Shown: piece after piece, positions 24,609 through 35,921 of the stretch
How positions within the stretch are numbered: position 1 is the first letter of the stretch
Layout of the letters: every line of letters starts with the position of its first letter
NCBI GenBank assembly: GCA_013339895.1
Contig: JABACO010000001.1
Location: forward strand, 1,826,544-1,890,543
DNA from: Ephydatia muelleri
Lineage: Eukaryota; Porifera; Demospongiae; Spongillida; Spongillidae
Reading direction: 5' to 3'
DNA: 64,000 nucleotides
The notes under the pieces: model-generated
The model's database searches: none
What the model saw: only the letters and a program-made list of their open reading frames with translations
What the model was told of the DNA's origin: nothing
Translations under genes and position numbers: made by a program

Positions 24609-26104
24609 ATTTCTGTGCGTGATCATTAGATCTCCTGAAAGGTCTTTAATCTCAGATAACAACTGTTGCAGTGCTATTCGCGTATGATTGCCACCAATGC
24701 ATTCATAGTTGTACTTTGTTACATTAGCTTCATGAAACTCTTCACCAGGCCCTAGTCTCAGAAGTCCAATTATAGGGGCTACCTCGATAGTCCGATTATG
24801 AAGCATTTCAGACTTCAAGCTAGCTACAAAGCTGTCATCAGGTGCACGGATTAGCCTATCCATGTACAAGGTTGTGAACAAGAATGCGAAAGATTCCTAA
24901 ATGCATGATAATGGGCGGGGTTATTGTAGCAACACAACCCAGCATACACATGGTAGTATAAATTTATGTATAAGCTTTATTAAACGTTTAGTTTGGACTG
25001 CGTACGTTAATTCTTAGCGTACAATATCTAATGCATTTTACTTACCAACAAATGAATTTCTAATCTCATCATCAAGCTTTTTGGATTGTTCTTGTACTGC
25101 AGGTCGTTTTCTGCTACTGCTACAAGTTTGACCTGCTTCAATCGGGCAGACAGATGGTGACGTTGAGATTGACTTTGCCTTTTCTAAGCAAATAATGTAC
25201 AAGGATTATACAATAATATCCGCGATGACGATAAATTATTATGCATATACACTTCATATCATGTGATCTTGGGTAGAATGATGAAATGCACCGTGATAGC
25301 CGTCATAGTATCTATTCATACTTACATTGTACTGCACTTATTATAATTCAAGTAAGCAATATACACATAGGTTCCAGTTTGGATTGGTATCGTGATACAT
25401 TGTTTACTTACCAACAAATGACTTCCTAATCTCCTCATCAATGAAGTTTTGCCTTTTGGATTGCTCTTGTACTGGATGTCGTTTTCTGCTACTCCTACAA
25501 TTTTGACCTGCTTCAATCGAGCAGGCAGATGGTGACGTCGAGGTATATTGTGCCTTTTCTAAGCAAATAATGTGCATAAGAAAAGGGATCGACCTATGAA
25601 TGAATGAATTTCTAGTACACGCTATTGAAATGTAATTCCAGACTGAAATGTATAGCTTACAACCTTACAAGCCAGATAGATAGTCCGATTCTCAGCCATT
25701 TTAGACTTTTAGAAATGTCATGCATGAGTATTGGGGGGAAAAAAAAAAAAGAAATCCATATTATCATAATTCATTGCGTGTGATCATGAGTAGAATGATG
25801 AAATGAAACGAAATGAACTGATTCAAGACCAGGCATGCAAAGTCAAGTATTTGACTGTTTCAGTGCTGTATTGACTATGATTGGCGCGAATGCAGGTTAA
25901 TTTAAGCGTTACTGATTAATGTGGATCTCAAATACTTACGTTTTTCAATCAAAGGTGGAATTGTTGCTTTCCAGACAATGCAAAATTTGCTCGATGATGT
26001 TACTGCGCTGATTTTTCTGCATAAATCATTTGCCGTGGTCATGAAGCTGACAACAGGCAAGCATTTGGGGGCAAACAGTTCCTTGTTTGGTGTGGAACTG
26101 TTAT
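24609..26104 (-). CDS. Gene with GGNH motif, left copy (partial model)
   Basis: Exon-like segments on the minus strand are: about 26104-25940 (open, ends at donor AAAAAC|GTAAG), 25558-25412 (147 bp), 25183-25046 (138 bp) and 24896-24609 (288 bp, ends AGAAAT|GTAAGTG). The two middle exons are duplicates of each other. The 96-codon exon contains MDRLIRAPDDSF early and ECIGGNHTRIAL later, the latter reminiscent of the ParB/sulfiredoxin-like motif; that link is weak. The first three exons are best read in phase 1 (Ser/Arg-rich, acidic end), but the last exon's long frame is phase 0, so one junction is unresolved. The 5' exon lies outside the duplicated arm, so only this copy has it. Downstream exons were not found. 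Confidence 0.45.
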
Positions 26105-26944
26105 AAGTCAGACATTACTCATCAATTAAGATCGAACATATGATTGTATTTATAGTCTCGTACCCATACCCCAGTTGCGACTTGCTGGTGGATAACAATA
26201 CCGCCTAGCGGTGATGTAATCCACCCGCAGCTGTGACGATTTTAGGTCTGGTGGGTACGAAACTTGATAGTACACGACACTCAATATTAAGAAACGTTAC
26301 CCAATAGGCTTAAATAAGACCGGCATTTCCTACCCCCACCTTTGTTGAAGATAGTCCTTGCGTAGATCTGGACATAAATTTTACTTTGAAATTTTGCAAG
26401 CCGATCACATTTCCAGGCAGCCAAAAGTTACTGGCGACTTCCGCGTTCGCAAAACCCGCGAAGGTCGGGCACGCCCATGCAACGAGCCAACAGCCGCGTA
26501 CATTTCAATTCAATCTGCATGCACCTGTTCTAAGGTGTGATGGCCGAGCCTGCCGTATGGATATCTTAATTATTTTGGTAGTCGACCATAAATACAAACT
26601 GAACAAGATATGTAGTCTTTGCCGTCCTTTCGATAACTTTTCACATCAATGACAGGTCCAACTGGAAGTAACTTTCCGTCAATATTGAGCCGTCATCTGA
26701 AGTCCATCATGAACCAGGCTATCTCGTTGATCTTTGCAATACTCCAAGTTCCACATTTCATAAGCCTGCTGCATGTACATGTATGAATGGTGAAGTCTGC
26801 TATGAATGAAACATTTTGGCGCGCGCACTTGCAGCTGCAATGATACATTTTGGACACGTGAATTAGTATTCAAATGGATTGCAGAGAGTTTTTGTGCGAA
26901 GAAGATAGCGAGCCCGTTAGATTCAGCGACCTTGACTCTTCGGA
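25819..26944. other. Spacer start: unique sequence with a small inverted-repeat element
   Basis: Beyond the duplication edge. Holds the 5' exon of the GGNH gene and a MITE-like element (26155-26263). A region near 26355-26530 has overlapping open frames without recognisable domains. Confidence 0.5.
26155..26263. repeat. MITE-like 109-bp inverted-repeat element
   Basis: The ends GTCTCGTACCCA and TGGGTACGAAAC are near-perfect inverted repeats. An internal palindrome (ccgcctagcggt) lies at about 26201-26212. Confidence 0.6.
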
Positions 26945-27108
26945 TGTCTGCTCCATCTCCATCACAACGCACATGGTCTTCTGAGTCAGTCATCAAGGTG
27001 AAGGGAATATATTGTGTCAATCTGGAAAGCATGACCTCAAAGGGAGAGAGGTACCCATATGGTGGTCTACAGGTGAAGGCTGAGCTGAGCTCCAAGTCAC
27101 ATATGATT
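26945..27108 (+). pseudogene. TRIM filamin-repeat fragment joined to the second microexon array
   Basis: Reads the TWSSESVIKVKG..YGGLQVKAEL segment of the TRIM filamin-type repeat, closest to the copy at 36900-37030. It breaks off after 'aagtcacatatgat', and the microexon array begins about 15-20 bp later. It marks a rearrangement junction. Confidence 0.8.
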
Positions 27109-27118
27109 TTGCAGTTAC

Positions 27119-29188
27119 CATTTATGAACAATGCAGTATGTAAGTATCAATGATATTGCATTTCCCATGGCATATAACCATGCCTATCTCTTCATGGATG
27201 TATCAATGAACAATGCAGAAGGTAAGTATCAACCATTGCACCATAACCGATACTTACTTATTCCTCTCTTCATGGATATCTCGATGAACAATTCAGACTG
27301 TAAGTATCAATGATGTTGTCATTGTCTTACCATGTCTAACTATCCCAGCTTATCATGAATACATGTTATAATAATCCAGCGTGTATCAATGGTCATGTTG
27401 CATTACCCATTCCACCAAATGTGTACTCGTGATATTATTAAGCATAATGTATTCATGATTTTGAGTATGTTTTCCCATTGTACAATGCATCACATGCCTC
27501 CTTGTCAACGTGGATGCTATTATCAACATAGCCCCAATGTGTAAGTATCAGTAATATTGCATTTTCAATTGCACATTAACATTCTTTGTGGCTATGGATA
27601 CTATTACAAATAATGCAGAAAGTGAGTATCAACAATGTTACATTTTCAAGTGCACATTATCAGGCATACCTACTCATGCTCATTCCTTGTCCTCATGAAT
27701 ACTATGTCTAACAATGTAGAAAGTAAGCATCAATTATGTTGCAAGTTCCCATTGCACATTAGCATATCTCTTGTATTCATTTTCACCATGAATACCACAA
27801 TGAAAAATGCAGCCTGTAAGTATCATTGTTGTCACAGTTCACTTTTGCACCTTGACATGATGTATCATTCCGGCCTTGTCACCATGGATACTATCACTAT
27901 CCAGTGTGTAAGTTGATGTACTGATTTCCCATTTCATCTTTAACATGCATACTTATCCCATGTTGCCATGGATACTATTATGAACAATGCAGCGTGTAAG
28001 TATCAATAATGTTGCATTTCCCATTGCACCTTACTTATTCCTTGTTGCCATGGATACTATTATGAACAATGCAGCTTGTAAGTATCAATAATTTTGCATT
28101 TCTCATTGCACCTTACTTATTCCTTGTTGCCTTGGATACTATTATGAACAATGCAGGCTGTAAGTATCAATAATTTTGCATCTTCCATTGCACCTTACTT
28201 ATTCCTTGTTGCCATGGATACTATTATGAACAATGCAGTTCGTAAGTATCAATAATTTTGCATTTCCCATTGCACCTTACTTATTCCTTGTTGCCATGGA
28301 TACTATTATGAACAATGCAGATTGTAAGTATCAATAATTTTGCATTTCCCATTGCACCTTACTTATTCCTTGTTGCCATGGATACTATTATGAACAATGC
28401 AGCTTGTAAGTATCAATAATTTTGCATTTCCCATTGCACCTTACTTATTCCTTGTTGCCATGGATACTATTATGAACAATGCAGGGTGTAAGTATCAATA
28501 ATTTTGCATTTCCCATTGAACCTTACTTATTCTTTGTTGCCATGGATACTATTATGAACAATGCAGGCTGTAAGTATCAATAATGTTGCATTTCCCATTG
28601 CACCTTATTTATTCCTTGTTGCCATGGATACTATTATGAACAATGCAGGCTGTAAGTATCAATAATCTTGCATTTCCCATTGCACCTTATTTATTCCTTG
28701 TTGCCATGGATACTATTATGAACAATGCAGTATGTAAGTATCAATGGTGTTGTACTTCCAATTGCGCCTTAATATGCCTTCATGTGCATATTCTTTGTCA
28801 CTATGCACTCTTGTTGATGGATAATTCAGTGTGTAAGTGTAAATAATTTATCATTGCATATTAACATGCATTATTTCCTTGTCCACCACGGATACTTTTT
28901 GTACATGCAGTGTGTAAGTATCAATTACATGCATTTCTTTTGCACCTTAACGTACTCATTTTTTCCTTGTTACCATGGATACTATCGTTCCAGTGCGTAA
29001 GTACCAATCATTGCATTTCCTATTGCACTTGAACATGAAAGCCTAATCATTTCTTGCCACTGTGGATGTGCAATACAGCCGACTTTGAATCTGGTAAGTT
29101 TCCAAACAGGCATTCTGTATTTTGATGTATTTTTTTGTCATGCTATCATGTTTTGCTATGTTCTACACCACTTATCACCATATAGTAA
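27119..29188 (+). CDS. Second microexon array with 3' end; first exon missing
   Basis: Exon-like units start at 27137, 27219, 27297, 27380, 27443 (6 nt), 27532 (9 nt), 27619, 27720, 27813, 27905, 27993, 28075, 28157, 28239, 28321, 28403, 28485, 28567, 28649, 28731, 28830, 28911 and 28994 (3 nt unless noted), then 29079-29093 (15 nt). The next acceptor, TATAG, is followed at once by TAA at 29186, in phase. Core triplets: CGT 27993, CTT 28075, GCT 28157, TTC 28239, ATT 28321, CTT 28403, GGT 28485, GCT 28567, GCT 28649, TAT 28731. Cys codons stand at 27538, 27905, 28830, 28911 and 28994. Donors are mostly GTAAGTATC; exceptions include GTGAGT, GTATCA and GTATTC. It lacks the signal exon and the first two units, so it is a truncated copy unless served by a new 5' exon. 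An ATTAAA near 29354 may be a polyadenylation signal. Confidence 0.5.
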
Positions 29189-30344
29189 GTTTGAAAGAAT
29201 GGTGTTGTGTTTCTGAATTCTCATATATTTAACCACCACATTTATGCAAGCAGGCACTGAAATCTTTGAAGGAACCTATTCCACAGAATGGCTAGCTGTA
29301 GTGGCTGCTTGTAGAGATGTAGTTCTGCAGTTTGATTTGGACTTAAGATGTTATTATTAAAAGCTGATTTGCTGAATAGAAGTGACTATATCAGCGGCAT
29401 ATGATAGACAATCGTGGGCTGATATTTAATGGTACGTTAGGGGCCCATGAAGCATCTTAGGTGTGTGTTTCTGGAGACAGGACAAGTGTGATAGGAAAAT
29501 GATCACAAACTATCAAATAGGCATGGAAACCAAACACATACATTGTGCATACAAAGATAAGACTTTAAGTGTGCTTGAAAGACGACGAAGAAGAGCCAGA
29601 GGGAGAAAGGAGGGTGGGGCAGAGACTAGTCAGTTTTTAAACATGACCTGTATTGGTCTTCTTTGGGGTCCAGTCGGACTACGATTTGTGGTGCCGGCAG
29701 GTGCACAGTCAGGTCAGTACAGCTGTGCTCACCACGAATACAAAAGACAATATCACCACCACGAAAAATTTTCGGGTCTTGCTGCAGAGTGTTCCCCATG
29801 TTGCTCGAGGTCCGCGATGGGCGTGGGACCCAACCACGCCCTACCATTGAACATTGTCATTCTTACGCACACCGGAAGGCATACTCCGAAGTGTTTGTGA
29901 AACAGACCGTCTGAAGAGTTACCGCAAGAGTAATAGATCCTGCGATCCAGCATACTGACAACTGACGAATGGATTTTGATATCGAAGAGATACCCATACG
30001 TGCACTCTTCATGCACCACTCACCAGCACTAGCCAAGCGATCACACCATACCATCCTTATCTGCAGGGCCTCTCCTCCCCCTTCCATTCCATACCTAATA
30101 GTTCACTTACCAAGGCACTGCACTACTGTAGATCACAGAGATAAAATGGAAATCAGAAGTGCAGTATGTCTCTCTGACCATGACCACAAGTGAAGATGCA
30201 CCGTGTACAGTTCCCACAAGCACATTTTGCTCTGGCTAGTATATGTCACAAAGTAATCAGAAGACTTGTGCAATATAACTCAGTTGTGGAGACTGTGGAA
30301 TTGAGTAGCATGCATGCGATTTACATGTTTTTATGTTCGTCTGT
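29189..30344. other. Spacer with overlapping open frames, no recognised gene
   Basis: Between 29463 and 29900 three plus frames and several minus frames are open at the same time. That suggests a GC-richer segment rather than one gene. The stretch 29640-29870 looks somewhat protein-like and may be a transposon remnant; no domain is recognised. Confidence 0.4.
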
Positions 30345-31240
30345 CTGAGAGCATGACCTCAAAGGGAGAGAGGTATCCATATGGTGGTCTACAGGTGAAG
30401 GCTGAGCTGAGGCCCAAGTCACATGATGGAGCAGTTGTCCCGGGAGAGGTGGAGGACCATGGGGATGGTACCTACACCATCACCCTCACCCCTCAGACTG
30501 CTGGTCCTCACCAGCTCCTCATCCCAATGGATGGTCAACATGTACAGAACAGTTATTGTGACCTTGATGTGATAAGACATCGCCAATACAACACCCTATG
30601 TGACACAACTAGAGCAAGTTATCAATTGTAGTGGTGGTCCATCATCCATGACAGTGGAGACATCTATGTAACTTGTTATACTAATAACAGTATTGCTGTG
30701 TTTGACCAAGCTGGCCAGCAGAAGAGAACCATAGGTAGTAGTGGGAGTGCATGGTGATGGTCAGTTCAATTATCCATATGGCTTATTTATCAAGGGAGAT
30801 GTGATGTATGTTGCTAACTGTGGAAACCATTGCATTCAGAAGTTGACAACAGGAGGACAGTTTCTGCAAAAGTATGGCCAATATGGATCAGGTCATGGAC
30901 AATTTATGTTCCCATCATTTGTAATGTTGGACCAAAGAGACAGGGGGATTGTTTTTGATAGTCGCAATAACAGAGTAGTAATTTTGGATCAACCTGGCAC
31001 CTAGCTATTGACCATAAATTGTAATATACCTAGTAGTCATGCTTTCCTAAGGCCACGAGGCCTTGCCTTGAACCCTCAGGGGAACATCTATATTGCAGCC
31101 AGGGGTTCAGATTCCATCAAAGTCTTCACACCTGAGGGGACCAATGTCAGATCATATGGGGATGTAAAGTTTCCAACTGGAATAGTGATTGATGGAATAG
31201 TGGTAGAAGCACATGGCCACTGCTCTGTCCTTCAAGTGGG
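30345..31240 (+). pseudogene. TRIM filamin/NHL fragment, decayed
   Basis: Begins at the SMTSKGERYPYGGLQVKAEL segment of the filamin repeat, shifts frame near 30605 and 30755, and has an in-frame TAG in the PGT*LLTI stretch near 31004. It ends in the FTPEGTNVRSYGDVKFPTGI part of the NHL region and lacks the last repeats, RING, B-boxes and coiled coil. The NHL repeats are readable as about 45-residue units (D.rGIVFDSRNNRVVIL type). Confidence 0.85.
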
Positions 31241-31339
31241 ACAAAGCCTTTTCCATTATAAGCAGTTATATAACATCACGGCTTGCTTTTGCAGGGGTTT
31301 GAGCAGCGAGCCTGTGTCTGAGAGGGTCACGCACTAAAT

Positions 31340-32100
31340 GGAGGAGTGGGCTGGGATTTGATGATGGTGCTCCTCTGGCTTCATTCGTGGAATAAAGTTT
31401 TTGCCTGTTAACAAGTGTGATTAAACTTTTAAATAACAGAAGTATTATGTAATTGTATTTTTCAATTACGCTTTTAATTATATTTTTAATGACATTAATT
31501 AACTGATTTTGCATCAAAAATAAAACAAAGCATTCTCCTGGAAGTGTGACCACTTATAGTAGAGCTAGCATTTTGTAGAGTTCAATGGTGACTTCAGAGT
31601 TTGATCACACACCTGACACTAAGCCTCTGAGTTGAATATACATGCACTCTGAGTAGTCTATACAAGAAGCCATGCACTCCAGCTATTCCCTGTCCCTGTG
31701 AGATTGTCTTTAGTCACCAAGTGCACACCGAGATTAGTGCTGGTGGTCATCGCCATGGTGATGACAGCACTCAGCAGGAACCCTTCATTGGACCTCAATG
31801 GCTGGTGATGTGAGTGTCCACACACCTCATGTCTTGTAAGCCATCTGGTGTTTAGCCCATTCTCTCCTTTATCAGGGTTGTGTAGGCCAGCCCAAACCAA
31901 CATGACTATCATTTTATCTTATAACATTGGGCCCGTGCAGTACTGTTTTAGGTTGTTGTAATTTTCTGATTTGCTGGTTCTGCTGAGTCATGGTCAGCTT
32001 TTAAAACATGGACGTCTGTAATGAGGCATCATTTTAGAATGTTGGGTTAATACCGTAAATTATCTAATTGTAGACCTAGTTTCCAGTCCCATACAACCTT
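31340..32100. other. Dispersed-repeat patchwork
   Basis: 31600-31925 shares fragments with 8330-8690, 35450-35900 and 47200-47900. 31935-32095 recurs directly at about 61080-61230 (starts near 'ttttaggttgttgtaattt'). No supported gene. Confidence 0.6.
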
Positions 32101-33292
32101 GACTTAAGACTGTTGCCGTATTTCTGGCGCGCGCATCATGAATAATGTATGCGCTAGGTCCTTTTCGTGGAACGATCCCATCTCATGGTTTATGTAGCAC
32201 TGCTTTCAGGTAAAAGATCTGCCGTTGACTTGACCTTCGGCCATATGACCGTGCCGGATAAGGATTGAGACGGCCTGCTCGTTGCCGGATCGGGAGAGAC
32301 TCTTGGCGGTCAGATATACTGACCGGAGCCTAGGCATAATCCGTTTAGCTGCTAAATCGCACTGATAGCCCCATCGTGATAGAAGGCACTTTTGTTACAT
32401 GGTCTAGAACAATCACAAGAACAGCAAAGGTGTGCGTGTTTCTTGCACGGGGAGACGTGCCGAGTTGTATGGTCCATGCTGACAGACTGCATTATTCTGC
32501 CTGTTGGGGTCACGGCAACTAACAGGTGAGAAGTGCCAGATAGCATGTAGGGAATTAAAGTTAGCTCGGCGTGTGTGACGTGTACATACCCCAGACTCCT
32601 CCTCCCTCCCTCATGCTCTTCATATTAAATCCCATTGTGATGTAAATAACATTTTGCTATGAAATTAATTTTACCAGCTGCTCGATTCCACAGTCTCCAT
32701 AATTGTTCCTCGCCCTGGTCGGAGTTATGTTGCGCAGTCCTCTGATCAATTACTTAGTAACATGTAGCAGCCATAGCAAAATGTGCTTGTAGGAGCTGTA
32801 TGGTGGTGCACTTTCATCATCGTCACCTCTGGCAAGCGCAAGCATGCAAGGGCAGACCTAATGTGGTCACGTGCATCTTCACCTCTGGCAAGCCTAGGGC
32901 TGAACAACTGCCTGATGAGGTCATGACACAGTACATGTCCTCCTTTATCACTTCCTGCCATTCAGAGATTTGCACTGATGTGAGCTATGCATCACAGGCT
33001 TTGAGTGATGTGTAACAGAAGGTTGAAGTGAATCAGCCATTTTATATGTGCATGCATGATGTTGATGGTGGTGTCAGCTGTATTAATAGGTTTGAGGTCT
33101 TATCTTTGTGATCCTTTTGCTAACTTGAAGAGTTCCTTGGCAAGTGTAGCCCCAATGACAGTCAGTCATGATATGAGGGTCAGCCGGTCAGCATGTGTGG
33201 GTTAGTATGCAGCAAGCATACTACCAAATGTCGGATGTATGGGAGGACATGGGTGGGGCATTATCTGGACACACCCATTCTTTCTTCTCCTA

Positions 33293-33391
<99 letters not shown>

Positions 33392-33424
33392 AGCAAGTCT
33401 ACACCCTGCAGAAGACAGGGGAGG
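32101..33424. repeat. Directly repeated block A (copy 1)
   Basis: Starts at 'gccgtatttctggcgcgcgc' and matches 39024-40312 in the same orientation with small indels. Copy 2 lacks about 90 bp near 32910-32980. Includes a perfect (CA)n tract at about 33297-33389 just before the minisatellite. No domain is recognised in its open frames. Confidence 0.85.
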
Positions 33425-35405
33425 TGAAGTGAGCGAAGGTACCCACTGGTCATGGGAATAAAGTGAGTGAGGATGAGGTGCCGACTGGTCTTGGGGATGA
33501 AGTGAGGGGAGGTGCCGACTGGTCTTGGGGATGAAGTGAGGGGAGGTGCCGACTGGTCTTGGGGATGAAGTTAGGGGAGGTGCCCACTGGTCTTGGGAAT
33601 GAAGTGAGGGGAGGTGCCACTGGTCTTGGCGATGAAGTGAGGGGAGGTGCCAACTGGTCTTGGGGATGAAGTGAGGGGAGGTGCCCACTGGTCTTGGGGA
33701 TGAAGTGAGGGGAGGTGCCCACTGGTCTTAGGGATGAAGTGAGGGGAGGTGCCCACTGGTCATGGGGATGAAGTGAGGGGAGGTGCCGACTGGTCTTGGG
33801 GATGAAGTGAGGGGAGGTGCCCACTGGTCTTGGGGATGAAGTGAGGGGAGGTGCCCACTGGTCTTGGGGATGAAGTGAGGGGAGGTGCCCACTGGTCTTG
33901 GGGATGAAGTAGGGGAGGTGCCCACTGGTCTTGGGGATGAAGTGAGGGGAGGTGCCCACTGGTCTTGGGGATGAAGTGAGGGGAGGTACCCACTGGTCTT
34001 GGGGATAAAGTGAGGGGAGGTGCGCACTGGTCATGGGGATGAAGTGAGGGGAGGTGCCCACTGGTCATGGGGATGAAGTGAGGAGAGGTACCCACTGGTC
34101 TTGGGGATAAAGTGAGGGGAGGTGCCCACTGGTCTTGGGGATGAAGTGAGGAGAGGTACCAACTGGTCATGGGGATAAAGTGCGGGGAGGTGCCCACTGA
34201 TCTTGGGGATGAAGTGAGGGGAGGTGCCCACTGGTCATGGGGATAAAGTGAGGGGATGTGCCCACTGGTCATGGGGATGAAGTGAGGGGAGGTGCCCACT
34301 GGTCTTGGGGATGAAGTGAGGGGAGGTGCCCACTGGTCTTGGGGATAAAGTGAGGGGAGGTGCCCACTGGTCTTGGGGATGAAGTGAGGAGAGGTACCAA
34401 CTGGTCTTGGGGATGAAGTGAGGGGAGGTGCCCACTTGTTATGGGGGGGAGGTGCCCACTGGTCTTGAGGATAAAGTGAGGGAAGGTGCCCACTGGTCTT
34501 GGGGATGAAGTGAGGGGAGGTGCCCACTTGTTATGGGGGGAGGTGCCCACTGGTCTTGGGGATGAAGTGAGGGGAGGTGCCCACTGGTCATGGGGATAAA
34601 GGGAGGGGAGGTGCCCACTGGTCATGGGGATGAAGTGAGGGGAGGTGCCCACTGGTCTTGGCGATGAAGTGAGGGGAGGTGCCCACATGTTATGGGGAGG
34701 TGCCCACTGGTCTTGGAGATGAAGTGAGGGAGGTGCCCACTGGTCTTGGGGATGAAGTGAGGGGAGGGGCCCAATGGTCTTGGGGATAAAGTGAGAGGAG
34801 GTGCCCACTGGTCTTGGGGATGAAGTGAGGGGAGGTGCCCACTGGTCTTGGGGATGAAGTGAGGGGAGGGGCCCACTGGTCTTGGGGATAAAGTGAGGGG
34901 AGGTGCCCACTGGTCTTGGGGATGAAGTGAGGGGAGGTGCCCACTGGTCTTGGGGATGAAGTGAGGGGAGGTGCCCACTGGTCTTGGGGATGAAGTGAGG
35001 GGAGGTGCCCACTGGTCTTGGAGATGAAGTGAGGGGAGATGCCCACTGGTCTTGGGGATGAAGTGAGGGGAGATGCCCACTGGTCTTGGGGATGAAGTGA
35101 GGGGAGGTGCCCACTGGTCTTGGAGATGAAGTGAGGGGAGATGCCCACTGGTCTTGGGGATGAAGTGAGGGGAGGTGCCAACTGGTCTTGGGGATGAAGT
35201 GAGGGGAGGTGCCCACTGGTCTTGGAGATGAAGTGAGGGGAGATGCCCACTGGTCTTGGAGATGAAGTTAGGGGAGGTGCCCACTGGTCTTGGAGATGAA
35301 GTGAGGGGAGGTGCCCACTGGTCTCGGGATGAAATGAGGGGAGGTGCCCACCGGTCATGGGGATGAAGTGAGGGGAAGTTCCCTCAGGTCTTGGGGATGA
35401 AGCTG
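33425..35405. repeat. 34-bp minisatellite, about 58 units
   Basis: The unit reads roughly GGTGCCCACTGGTCTTGGGG then ATGAAGTGAGGGGA. Units differ by single substitutions (for example cttgggg/catgggg, gtgccc/gtgccg) and a few shortened units near 34436-34450, 34528-34545 and 34683-34700. Because 34 is not a multiple of three and the reverse strand lacks stops, open frames of up to 315 codons arise on the minus strand; these are not genes. Confidence 0.97.
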
Positions 35406-35921
35406 CACACATTTTCAAACATTCTCTCAATGATCATGAAGAAGCCTCCTCATACAAGAAGCCATGCACTCCAGCTATCCCCAGAACTCACAATGTGACC
35501 ACACCCACTGTGCAAGTGTTTCCAAAGTGCCTAATATCAGCTGGATCGTGAGCTGTACATGTACATGCTTCCATTTTCAAGTTGTGCTACCTGGACTAGA
35601 TTTCTTGCATTTGTGTTACATCAACTCGGAAAGCTTCTTTTCAAGAGTGTGATCAAACTGAGAAGACCTTTCTCTCCTCATGCCACACCCACTCCATTAT
35701 CTACTAGTCTGGCCATGGTCACTCCCATATAGCACACACTGCACCCAAGCTCCCATACTCCAGCCCGACATGGTAGCAGTCTGGGGATGAGGTTGTCGAG
35801 AAAGAAAGGGTGTGTCCAGCCATGCCATGTCTACACATCCTCTTGTATCCACCTCCACCAGGCAATGGGAGGGGGCGGGGCATCATGTCATTACTGCACA
35901 AAGGAATAACTGTACAAACCA
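35406..35921. other. Spacer with dispersed repeats
   Basis: Carries the same 'agaagccatgcactccagct' family fragment as 8480, 31670 and 47720, followed by sequence shared with 42780-42860 ('cacctccaccag' with G-run). No gene. Confidence 0.5.

Larger units (their letters stand above)
3965..25818. repeat. Left arm of large inverted segmental duplication
   Basis: This arm matches, in reverse complement, the segment at 40897-54235. Landmarks pair in order: desaturase 3' exons (7014-7853 with 49544-48645), an exon-like block (9391-9495 with 46447-46343), TRIM-NHL (21748-23795 with 45094-42913) and the GGNH exon (24896-24609 with 41815-42102). Edges were read by eye: outer edge near 3965/54235, inner edge near 25818/40897. 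The arms differ by substitutions, small indels, an 11-kb insertion on the left and about 1.7 kb missing on the left inside the desaturase. Confidence 0.9.

Noticed and set aside
29463-29900. 145-codon plus frame
   Set aside because: Overlaps other equally long frames on both strands; no domain, no splice or start support.
33296-35430. Long minus-strand open frames (up to 315 codons) with Pro/Ser/His-rich repeats
   Set aside because: They are translations of the 34-bp minisatellite in several frames at once; no start context, splice sites or domain.
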